Assembly (NCBI GenBank): GCA_963707075.1
Contig: CAVPOX010000004.1
Span: 248,001 to 312,000, forward strand
Origin: CAXMQZ01 sp963707075
GTDB lineage: Bacteria; Acidobacteriota; Thermoanaerobaculia; Multivoradales; JAHEKO01
Direction: 5' to 3'
Length of the DNA: 64,000 bases
The notes beneath the pieces were generated by a model, which did not search any database, had not been told where the DNA came from, and was given only the letters and a program-made list of their open reading frames with translations. The position numbers were made by a program, and so were the translations under genes. This document shows positions 7,197 to 20,532 of the stretch, piece after piece (position 1 is the stretch's first letter; each line of letters begins with the position of its first letter).

Positions 7197-9975
7197 GGAG
7201 GTTTTGGGCCCAGTTGAGAATCATGTCGATGCGGACGCGGGCCGACTTGTCGCGGTCGATCTCGACAAACACAAAGCGTTCATCTACCGGGGAAACGTGC
7301 CAGTTCCTTATGGGAGCGGTGGAGGTGGCGAATCGGAACGCCAGGTCATCGATCAGCACGCGAGGAGGTCCGGCCCGAAAGGTGTCACCAGGGGCTATGT
7401 CGACCACCATCACGGGGCGGCTCGGGCTGCCGATGTCCAGGTAGTAGAGCTTGCGGCCATCGCCTGACCAAAGCGGGTACCCTCCCAACCCGGGAGAGAC
7501 TTGCCACTTGCCGTCGCCCTCGAGCGGTCGGACAAATACAGAGCTCGTACCGCTGGCAGGAGATCCATAGGCGATCCAGCGTCCGTCGGGGGAGATTGAA
7601 GGAGAGCTCGCGTCGACCTCGAAGACCACGGGCTCTTGCATTGGTTCCATCAGGTAGACGGTCGGGTTGGGTCCGATCAGGGTGAAGGCGAGCATGCTCC
7701 CGTCGGGGGTCCAGGACTCGGTCAACGGACCATCGAGCCCTGCCGGGCTGATGAGCTCGGGTGAGCCACTCCCGTCAGCAGGAATGCGGTAGATGCCCAA
7801 TTCTCCTTCCGCGTGCGAAAACGCGAGCCATTTTCCATCCGGAGTGAACGAGGCATACAGGTCGGTGCTACCGAAGCTCATTCGGTTCATGGACTCGGTC
7901 TCGAGGTCGTAGACCCAGACATCGCCGTTGGTACCCGCAGCACCGGTTCCAATGGTGACAGCGATCTTCGAACCATCGGGTGAAAACCTGGGATGGTGAA
8001 ACGACTGCGGTTCGAGCGGGAGGCGGGCTGCTTCGCCCGCACTGTCGACCACGGTGAGGTAGGCCCTCGTGTCAGATACCGATCCGGACACGAATGCCAA
8101 TGTTCCGTTGGGTGACACATCGAAGTAGGAGACGCCACTGCTTGGATCCCCCCCCAACTCCTCCAACACCGGGGGTGGATCCGGGGCAACCTCGAGTGTG
8201 TTCAGGTCGATGGTCGCCAGGTAAAGGACCCCCCTGCGCGCAAACGCGATGTGGTTCGGCTGGACGAATCGAGCCATGGATGCTCGTTCGAGGAGTACCC
8301 GACTCTCACCCGTATCGAGCGAGTACGCGTTGATGTAGGCATCGTCATAGTTGTTCGGATTGCGATCGGTGCCGACGGTGTAGATCAGGGTTCGGTTGTC
8401 GGGCAGGAGATCTGGCCACCGGTAGGTGCGTTCACCGGCCTCCTTATCGGGTTCGATCACTGACTCGGGGCTGCCGCCACTGGCTGGAATCTTCCATATG
8501 CCATCGACATATCCCGGGGAGTAGTAGATGGTGTCGTCTGGTGACCAGACGGCTCCTCTTGGATTGCTGATCTCAGTCAGCGAGACCGCGTGACCCCCAT
8601 CAGCCGAGATGCGCTTGAGCTGCCCCCCGGAGAAGAACAACAGCGAATCCCCGTCGGGTGAGAAAGTCGGACTCGAGCCGCGTTCCGTTCCCAGAACCGG
8701 TCTGAAGGCAGACTCCTGGAAAGACCGGGTGAAGACCATCTGTTCTTTCGACTCGGGATGCACAGCCACAAACGCCAGCGTTCTGCCGTCGGGAGAGAGC
8801 GTCAGAATGACCTCGTCGAGATAGGCCAGTTGATGGTCGTCGGGGAGGGTGATGTCGAACCGGGTCGTCGGAAACACCTCGGTCTCGGGGGCCGGCGAGC
8901 GGAAAGCGAGAAAGGCCGCAATCGCTAAACCGACAATCGCCAAGGTCCAGGCAAGGTATTCGCGCCATCTCGGCGGAGCCGATTGGTGCAGCTCACCGGT
9001 CTCGGGCGTATCCTCGAGGTGTGCCTCGGCGAGCTCGAGTCGGGCATCGCCGATGTCTCGCAGCCGCTGTTTCGGGTCCCGCTCGAGACACCGTCGCAGT
9101 AGTCGATGAACCGAGGCTGGAGTACCCGCTGGCAAGGCGTCCAGATCCGGGTCGGTCTTGAGCACCTCGGCCAGGGTGTCGGAGACGGTCGGACCGGCAA
9201 AGAGACGACGCCCACTGAGCATCTCCCAGAGGACAACGCCGAAGGCCCAGATATCTGCCTGTTTGCCAGCCTCCTGCCCCCGTGCCTGCTCCGGTGACAT
9301 ATAGGCCGCGGTGCCCAGAAGGACACCGGCCTGCGTCATCTGGGCTGTCAACGTCGGAGACATTGATAGCGCTGGCGGTGACTGGTTCCGATCTTGATTG
9401 GTACCTGTCACCGTCGTGTCCACCGTCGTCGGATCGAGCGCCTTGGCGAGCCCGAAGTCCAGCACCTTGACTTTGCCATCGGGGGTGACCTTGACGTTGG
9501 CGGGCTTCAAGTCGCGGTGCACGATGCCCTGGTTGTGAGCCTCTTCGAGAGCCTCGGCGACCTGGGCCGCCATCTCGATCGCCTGGTCTCGAGGGACTCC
9601 CTGCTCGATCAGCTCCTGCAGAGTCGCGCCGTCGACCAGCTCCATGACGAGGAAATGTAGGGGCTGTTCCGGACGCTCGCTGAGTGCAGCCTCACTTTCC
9701 TCTTGCGGAGCGAGGCGAGCTTCAGGAGCCGCTGGCGGCACTGCTGATTCGAGGGAGTAGATCGCCGCGATATTGGGATGGTTGAGCGCTGCCAGAACCT
9801 TGGCCTCACGCTGGAAGCGCGCCAGGCGCTCGGGATCCTGCGCCACCGCTTCTGGCAGCACCTTGATGGCCACGTCGCGGCCGAGCTTCGTATCCTCGGC
9901 CCGATACACCTCACCCATGCCGCCCTCGCCGAGCTTGGCGGTGATTCGAAAGTGGGAGAGGGTGGTGTCGATCAA
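7192..9975 (-). CDS. Ser/Thr protein kinase with TolB/WD40-like propeller
   Basis: A 927-residue kinase with all catalytic elements: GEGGMGEVY (16-24), K38, HRDLKPAN (catalytic D155), DFG (173-175), GTAAYMSPEQ. One membrane helix spans about 340-360 (YLAWTLAIVGLAIAAFLAF), followed by a ~550-residue propeller with recurring LSPDGR and FSPDG blades. A family B insert lengthens the N-lobe at about residues 78-106. The start is TTG, 9 bases after a TAGAAT box, with no Shine-Dalgarno sequence, so the message is probably near-leaderless. The C-terminus ends NWAQNLR: paralogues continue past NW with their own sequence, whereas here the final codons and stop are part of a family A repeat. Confidence 0.93.
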   Translation of the reverse strand: MIDTTLSHFRITAKLGEGGMGEVYRAEDTKLGRDVAIKVLPEAVAQDPERLARFQREAKVLAALNHPNIAAIYSLESAVPPAAPEARLAPQEESEAALSERPEQPLHFLVMELVDGATLQELIEQGVPRDQAIEMAAQVAEALEEAHNQGIVHRDLKPANVKVTPDGKVKVLDFGLAKALDPTTVDTTVTGTNQDRNQSPPALSMSPTLTAQMTQAGVLLGTAAYMSPEQARGQEAGKQADIWAFGVVLWEMLSGRRLFAGPTVSDTLAEVLKTDPDLDALPAGTPASVHRLLRRCLERDPKQRLRDIGDARLELAEAHLEDTPETGELHQSAPPRWREYLAWTLAIVGLAIAAFLAFRSPAPETEVFPTTRFDITLPDDHQLAYLDEVILTLSPDGRTLAFVAVHPESKEQMVFTRSFQESAFRPVLGTERGSSPTFSPDGDSLLFFSGGQLKRISADGGHAVSLTEISNPRGAVWSPDDTIYYSPGYVDGIWKIPASGGSPESVIEPDKEAGERTYRWPDLLPDNRTLIYTVGTDRNPNNYDDAYINAYSLDTGESRVLLERASMARFVQPNHIAFARRGVLYLATIDLNTLEVAPDPPPVLEELGGDPSSGVSYFDVSPNGTLAFVSGSVSDTRAYLTVVDSAGEAARLPLEPQSFHHPRFSPDGSKIAVTIGTGAAGTNGDVWVYDLETESMNRMSFGSTDLYASFTPDGKWLAFSHAEGELGIYRIPADGSGSPELISPAGLDGPLTESWTPDGSMLAFTLIGPNPTVYLMEPMQEPVVFEVDASSPSISPDGRWIAYGSPASGTSSVFVRPLEGDGKWQVSPGLGGYPLWSGDGRKLYYLDIGSPSRPVMVVDIAPGDTFRAGPPRVLIDDLAFRFATSTAPIRNWHVSPVDERFVFVEIDRDKSARVRIDMILNWAQNLR
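9675..9720. repeat. Family B palindromic insert within a kinase gene
   Basis: The core CTTTCCTCTTGCGGAGCGAG is flanked by short arms GCTCGC (9675-9680) and GCGAGC (9715-9720); complementarity further out is partial. It is read in frame as EARLAPQEESEAALSER. This is one of the more decayed clear copies. Confidence 0.7.
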
Positions 9976-9984
9976 GTTGGCGGG

Positions 9985-9990
9985 ATTCTA
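9985..9990 (-). promoter_or_regulatory. Putative -10 box (TAGAAT) of a propeller kinase
   Basis: TAGAAT on the minus strand ends 9 bases before the TTG start of the kinase at 9975. The same TAnAAT box followed by a C-rich spacer and TTGATC or GTGATC recurs upstream of other kinases (12965, 15912, 18843, 30584). No convincing -35 is visible. The 85-bp gap here also contains the hairpin AGGGGA/TCCCCT (about 10017-10036), which lacks a T tract. Confidence 0.45.
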
Positions 9991-10060
9991 CTGCACCTGA
10001 CGAATGGCAACCTTGTAGGGGAGGAGCTTGTCCCCTCCCGGGAGCCCGCACGGGGCTGCC

Positions 10061-12845
10061 TTACTGTGATTTGGCGATAAGGTGTTGCCAGTGGGTGGTG
10101 ACGAGGATCGGCTCGTTCAGGGTCATCATCGACTCGTTGAGGATGAATCGCTGACCATCGGTCGTGGCCTCGTACTGCCGATCGGTGGTTTCTTCGATGC
10201 GAGTTTGAAACAGGACTTCGGGTCGTCCAAAGGCCGGTGGATCGGCGGGCGTGACTGGCACCGCGACGATTTCATTCGACGCGTTGAGATAGAAGAGCTC
10301 TCGGCCGTCGCGCCGCCAGAGAGGCTGGATACCACCCGACGTCGAGATACGAACGGCGGATCCGGTGCCGTCGAACGCTCGCACATAGATCTCGTTGCGG
10401 CCGCTGGAGTTGGAACCATAGGCGACCCACCTGCCGTCGGGCGAGAGCTGGGCCGCATTCTGAGACGACGGTTCCGGCAAGAAGTGCTCAGGCTGCCCGG
10501 TGCCGTCGACCGCCAGTTTCCAGAACCCCCACTTTCCGTTGTCTTCGGCGAGCTCGTACACGATACTCTTTCCATCTGGTGTCCAGAAGTTGATACCAGG
10601 CCCGGAACTGGTTTCAAGGAGGAAACGCTCTGCTTCAGGCTTATCCACCGGCGCCACGTAGATGCCGTACTGTGGCGAGGCACGTAATGAGTCGTAGGCA
10701 ATGAATTGTTCATCGGGCGACCATGCGGGCAGTGACTCATCACCAGCTTCGATGGGAATCCTGGAGGCGATGCCGCGCTCGAGATCGTGTATCCAGAGAT
10801 CGCTCTGTCTACCGGACTCGAAGCGCGCGATGAGGAGTCGCTTGCCGTCAGGGGAAAGGCGGGGTGAATACTGCCACGCTTCGATGTCAGCCGGGAGGGT
10901 CTCGACGGTCTCACCTTGGCGATTGACAATCTGTAGCATGGTGGTGCCCCGGGTTTCGCGTCGGTGGGCGAGGATGCCGGAGCTGGAAACCGAGAGTGAA
11001 CGGAAGCCTGAGACCGATAGGCTTCCCGGCAACGTGATCCCCAGGCTTGTCGGCTCACCCTGAAGCTGAAGAGATCCCAGATCCAGTTGTTGGGCGACAA
11101 GAGCCTCACCGCGGACGTAGAGGAGTCGGTCAGGATTGGCGAAGATGGCCCGCGAGCTCGACGGTCCCAGCTCGACGGCATCCAGGGATCCCAGCTCGCC
11201 CAGATACAGCGCGCCGGGCTCGGTTCCAGTACCACCGGAGGCGTAGAAGACGAAGTGACGGCCGTCGGGTAGAAATTCTGGAAACCGATGCGTCCCAAGG
11301 CTTCCATCGGCCGGGATCCGAGTCGCGGGCTCGGACTCGCCTCCCGAAGCCGAGACTCGCAGGAGTGGCCCGGTGTAGCTGGGGGCGAAGACGATGGTGT
11401 CGTCAACACCCCAGGTGGCGCCGCGAACATTGATGGCGGTGCTGGTAGTAGCAATGGGGCGAGGGGAGTCGCTGATCAGATCGGTGACCATGAGCTGTCC
11501 ATTGCCGAAGAAACCCAATTGCAGACTGTCAGGCGACCAAAAGGGATAGCGGGCGTCGGTGGTGCCACCGAGAGGTCTCGCTTCGACCGAGTCCAGACGT
11601 CGCAGCCAGAGGCCGGTTCGGCCGTCTTCGCCGCGGGCGACGAACACGATGTGCTCTTCGTCTGGCGAGATCGCGACGCCGCTGACCAGCTTCATCTGTT
11701 CCGGCGCGTAGATCTCGAATTCGATCGCGGCGGCAGGGTCTGGGGCGGATGGTTCGGCGAACCAGGTCGTGGTGAGTGCCCATAGACCCGCAGCAAGTCC
11801 CAGGGCACCGACCAGGTAGGGGAGGTATTTCTGCCAGCCAGCCGTTGGCGCGACCGCGGACTCGGTGATCGTGACGGTTTCATCTCGCGTCCCCGACAGG
11901 ATCTCCTCGATCACGATGCGACCATCGGCGATGTCGTGCAGGCGGTTTCTGGGATCGCGTTCGAGGCACCGTCGCAGGAGCCGACGGAACCCGATGGGTA
12001 CGTCGTTTGGCAGGTCCTCGAAATCGACCTCGGTTTTGATCACACCGGCTAGCGTCTCAGCGACGCTTTCGGCGGCAAAGAGTTTCTTGCCGGTGAGCAT
12101 CTCGAAGCAGACCAGGCCGAAGGCCCAGATGTCGGAACGCTTGTCGACCGTCTTGCCCTTGGCCTGCTCCGGGCTCATATAGGCCGCGGTACCGAGGATG
12201 ACACCGGCGCCGGTCATCTGAGCAGTCAGGGTCGGAGACAGCGAGGCCGAGATCCGCTGGTCACTCAGGCTCCCTGAATCGGCGCCGTCGGCTGTATCGA
12301 GTGCCTTCGCGAGACCAAAGTCGAGAATCTTGATCTTGCCTTCCTCATCGACCTTGATGTTGGCCGGTTTGAGGTCGCGATGAATGATGCCGCTCTCATG
12401 AGCTGCCTCGAGGGCCTCGGCCATCTGCAGGGCCATTGACAGGACTTCGTCGACCGGCATTGGACCGCGAGTGAGTCGCCCTGCCAGATCTTCTCCCGCG
12501 GCCAGCTCCATGACCAGGAAGTGGACAGGGCCAGCCGGATGATCACTGAGCGCAGCCTCTCCCTCCTTTTGCGGAGCCAGGTGATCGTTCAGCCGGCCCG
12601 TGCACAACTGCTGACTCGAAGGCATGGATCGAGGCGATGTTGGGGTGGTTGAGGGCTGCGAGTACCTTGGCCTCACGCTCGAACCGCGCCAGCCGCTCAG
12701 GATCCTGTGCCACCGCCTCGGGCAGCACCTTGATCGCTACCTCGCGCCCGAGCTTGGTGTCTTCGGCGCGATACACCTCACCCATGCCGCCCTCGCCGAG
12801 CTTGGCAGTAATCTTGAAGTGGGAGAGCGTTGTTCCAATCATCAA
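10061..12845 (-). pseudogene. Frameshifted Ser/Thr kinase with TolB/WD40-like propeller
   Basis: Two overlapping frames make one kinase. The first (12845 to 12543) encodes the N-lobe from MMIGTTLSHF through NHPNIASIHAFES and then runs out of frame. The second (about 12676 to 10061) resumes with HLAPQKEGEAALSDH and continues through HRDLKPAN, DFGLAK, GTAAYMSPEQ, a membrane helix (LPYLVGALGLAAGLWAL) and the propeller. A +1 shift joins them, and it must occur between about 12620 and 12580, at the edge of the family B palindrome. Everything else is intact, so this may be a recent indel, an assembly error in the hairpin, or a recoding site; I see no classical slippery sequence. The N-lobe ATG follows a family A hairpin. 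Confidence 0.8.
12527..12600. repeat. Family B palindromic insert at the site of a kinase frameshift
   Basis: Left arm GGGCCAGCCGGATGATCAC and right arm GTGATCGTTCAGCCGGCCC are complementary with a few mismatches and enclose the core CCCTCCTTTTGCGGAGC. The reading-frame break of the surrounding kinase maps to the right-hand arm or just beside it. Compared with the intact paralogue at 15476, one extra nucleotide (or two missing) explains the break. Confidence 0.75.
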
Positions 12846-12852
12846 GCATCAG

Positions 12853-12939
12853 GGTGACAGGATACTGGTTTCAATCGATTGAACCTCGCAAGGGGTCTTG
12901 CTCCCCGATTCACTTGATTGAACCCAGTATCCTGTCACC
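12853..12939. repeat. Family A long inverted repeat, copy 3
   Basis: An 87-bp copy with GGTGACAGGATACTGG ends and nearly complementary ~30-bp arms, a few changed positions apart. It lies 7 bases upstream of the kinase start at 12845 and downstream of a TACAAT box, so it would form the 5' leader of that message. Confidence 0.88.
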
Positions 12940-12964
12940 AGAGGTTTTCCGAGCAAGATGGGTG

Positions 12965-12970
12965 ATTGTA
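12965..12970 (-). promoter_or_regulatory. Putative -10 box (TACAAT) upstream of a family A repeat
   Basis: TACAAT on the minus strand, in the same sequence context as the -10 box at 9985, but here a family A hairpin separates it from the kinase start at 12845. If active, transcription would start just before the hairpin. Confidence 0.35.
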
Positions 12971-13023
12971 CCTGATGGGCCGGCCCCTACAGTCGAGGAC
13001 GGTCGGCACAGACGAGAGTCCCG

Positions 13024-15792
<2,769 letters not shown>

Positions 15793-15799
15793 GCTTCAG

Positions 15800-15886
15800 G
15801 GTGACAGGATACTGAATTCAACTGATTGAACCTCGCAAAGAGTCTTGCTCCCCGATTCACTTGATTGAACCTAGTATCCTGTCACC
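15800..15886. repeat. Family A long inverted repeat, copy 4
   Basis: An 87-bp copy identical over its whole length to copy 5 (18731-18817). It lies 7 bases from the kinase ATG at 15792. Beyond its far end the minus strand reads TTGATCG (15897-15903), 8 bases after a TAGAAT box, the same arrangement as a true start at 9975, suggesting that the hairpin was inserted behind the original start site. Confidence 0.9.
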
Positions 15887-15911
15887 ATAGGTTTTGCGAT
15901 CAAGGTGGGTG

Positions 15912-15917
15912 ATTCTA
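15912..15917 (-). promoter_or_regulatory. Putative -10 box (TAGAAT) upstream of a family A repeat
   Basis: TAGAAT on the minus strand followed by a C-rich spacer and a TTGATCG sequence, as at 9985, but separated from the present ATG by copy 4 of the family A hairpin. No -35 at normal spacing; a TTGACG lies 23 bp upstream, overlapping the stop of the preceding gene. Confidence 0.4.
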
Positions 15918-15942
15918 CCTGACGGAACGGGGATCGATCGCG

Positions 15943-18723
<2,781 letters not shown>

Positions 18724-18730
18724 GCTTCAG

Positions 18731-18817
18731 GGTGACAGGATACTGAATTCAACTGATTGAACCTCGCAAAGAGTCTTGCTCCCCGATTCACTTGATTGAA
18801 CCTAGTATCCTGTCACC
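18731..18817. repeat. Family A long inverted repeat, copy 5
   Basis: Identical to copy 4. Identity with the neighbouring locus ends exactly at its last base (GTCACC followed by GGAGG here, ATAGG there). It separates a TAAAAT box from the kinase ATG at 18723. Confidence 0.9.
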
Positions 18818-18842
18818 GGAGGTTTTGCGAGCAGGTGCGGCG

Positions 18843-18848
18843 ATTTTA
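18843..18848 (-). promoter_or_regulatory. Putative -10 box (TAAAAT) upstream of a family A repeat
   Basis: TAAAAT on the minus strand in the position equivalent to the boxes at 12965 and 15912, just downstream of the acyltransferase stop. A family A hairpin lies between it and the kinase start. Confidence 0.35.
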
Positions 18849-18867
18849 CACGGAACGGCTGCCCGGT

Positions 18868-20316
18868 TCAGGGCTCCGGGGCCGGTGAAGCCATGAGCTT
18901 CCGGTCGAGTTCCAGGAACTCGTCGAAGATGCGACTCCTGATTTCGAGGAGGCTTTTGATGGCCTGCTTGCGGCGCGCCCGGGTCAATTGCACCCGCAGG
19001 GTCCTCCAGGTGCGTGTGGCGATCTGCCGGTACTGAAGTGCCAGGAGACCACCCAGGGCACTCAACAGGAAGGCGACGACACCGGTCAGGACGGGCCTGT
19101 GGGAAATCTTCGGATAACTGTCCGCCAGCAGGCCCTCGCCCCACCCCACCAGCCAGGCGACCAGAAGCCAGGTGAGGGGGAACACGAACGCACCCACCAG
19201 GATCTTCAGCGTGGCCTCGTCCTTGTAGTGGCGGGCCACCATACGGTTGAAACCCCAGACGACGAGTGCTGGCAGCAGGTTGACCAGAACACCGATCAAC
19301 AAGAAGGGCGGCAGCACCAGATAGACGAAGAGAAACTCGAGGGCGAGCCAGATGGCTCGCCGCGGGGAGGCGACCCAGGCGGCACTATCGAGTTGGAAAC
19401 CCTCGATGCGCAATGCCCCCAGGAGTCGGTCGTAGCGCGCCACTCGGGCGAGGAGCTGTCTGGTCTCTTTGGGGTACCGCTCCATGGCCGCCTCGTAGCG
19501 TTTCCAGATGCTGGCAAAATGGCGTACCCGGTCGACCACACCCGGTGCCTTTGAACGGGTCCCGGCCCGGGCAAAGCCTTCGGCACGGATGAGCTTGCGA
19601 GCCCGGTGCATCAGATGATGGAGCTCCCAGCTTTCAGTCGCCATCACCACCTCGCTCAGGACCCGGTCGAACTCCCGGGTGAGCCGGTTGGCCTGATCTC
19701 GCCTCGTCTCCTCATCCGCCGCCGGCTTCGCCAGATCCTCGGAAAGCTCCAGAGGTGGATGGAACGCCACCAGAAGTTGCGAACCGAAGAGCGTTTTGTG
19801 GCTGTAGTGCAGGCCGACGGGGATGATCACGGGCGGCGGCGCGCCCGCCGGTGTCAGCTCCACGGCGCGGTGGAAGAGATGCGCCGCTCCGGCTTTCAAC
19901 TGCAGCAGGTGGGGGTCATCATGACTGGTGCCCTCGGGGAAGAGGGCGGAACAACTGCCTTGCGCTATCGCCTGCGCCAGGGCGTCGATCGCCTGGCGGT
20001 TGGCGTTTTGCCGATCAGCTGTCGGGGTGCCCGCCCCGGCGTCCCGGCGCCGGTAGATGGGCACTGCACCCAGCTGCCGTAGCAGCCAACCGAGAATTGG
20101 CCATTGGAACAGGCCATGGCGCGCCCCCACCACGATCGGGCGCGGAAAATAGCTCAGCAACACGGCTCCGTCGATAATCCCATTGGGGTGCCACGACAGA
20201 GCCAGACAGCCGCGGTCGGTCGGAACGTTGCCTCTGCCCGTGATCTCGATCGGCCGAAAGAAGGTCCGCAGCAGTAGCCGGAAGTACCGCAGGATCGACT
20301 CGCGCGTGCTTGGCAC
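18868..20316 (-). CDS. PlsC-type glycerophospholipid acyltransferase
   Basis: A 482-residue membrane-associated acyltransferase. The acyltransferase domain is in the first ~240 residues: SWHPNGIIDG is the catalytic block I with HxxxxxD (one residue longer than the bacterial HxxxxD), and LFPEGTSHDDP is the acceptor-binding block III. The C-terminal half has two hydrophobic regions (FLFVYLVLPPFLLIGVLVNL and a segment near ILVGAFVFPLTWLLVAWLVG). The long block I spacing and the large C-terminal extension resemble the Gpt2/Sct1 glycerol-3-phosphate acyltransferases of fungi more than E. coli PlsC. It probably acylates glycerol-3-phosphate or lysophosphatidate; which one cannot be told from sequence. 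Confidence 0.87.
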   Translation of the reverse strand: MPSTRESILRYFRLLLRTFFRPIEITGRGNVPTDRGCLALSWHPNGIIDGAVLLSYFPRPIVVGARHGLFQWPILGWLLRQLGAVPIYRRRDAGAGTPTADRQNANRQAIDALAQAIAQGSCSALFPEGTSHDDPHLLQLKAGAAHLFHRAVELTPAGAPPPVIIPVGLHYSHKTLFGSQLLVAFHPPLELSEDLAKPAADEETRRDQANRLTREFDRVLSEVVMATESWELHHLMHRARKLIRAEGFARAGTRSKAPGVVDRVRHFASIWKRYEAAMERYPKETRQLLARVARYDRLLGALRIEGFQLDSAAWVASPRRAIWLALEFLFVYLVLPPFLLIGVLVNLLPALVVWGFNRMVARHYKDEATLKILVGAFVFPLTWLLVAWLVGWGEGLLADSYPKISHRPVLTGVVAFLLSALGGLLALQYRQIATRTWRTLRVQLTRARRKQAIKSLLEIRSRIFDEFLELDRKLMASPAPEP

Positions 20317-20532
20317 AGTGAGCCGATGTTACCCGAGATGGAGACTGGCGAGGCGCTGGGCGAGGTCCTCGCCCGCAGCCAGCTCCCTGACGAGAGAGTA
20401 GACTGGGCCCGATCCCTGTCGCGGCCGTCAAAGAGGCGCGGTCGCCAGGAATCGAGGGTCCGATTCCCTGTAGGGCGGGGAGTGTCACTATACTGCGGGG
20501 GCGTTGATTCCGAGCTTCGGGAGGAGGCGATC

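Noticed and set aside
10017..10036. Terminator between two kinase genes
   Set aside because: A 6-bp stem (AGGGGA/TCCCCT) exists but no T run follows on the minus strand, so I did not list it as a terminator.
12543..12676. Classical -1 programmed frameshift in the broken kinase
   Set aside because: The needed shift is +1, and no recognised slippery heptamer with a downstream stop is in place; an indel is simpler, although recoding is not excluded.
20440..20490. T-arm-like sequence (GAGGGTCCGATTCCCTG) suggesting a tRNA
   Set aside because: The loop has one deviation from the T-loop rule, the stem has a mismatch, and no acceptor, D-arm or anticodon arm can be folded upstream.
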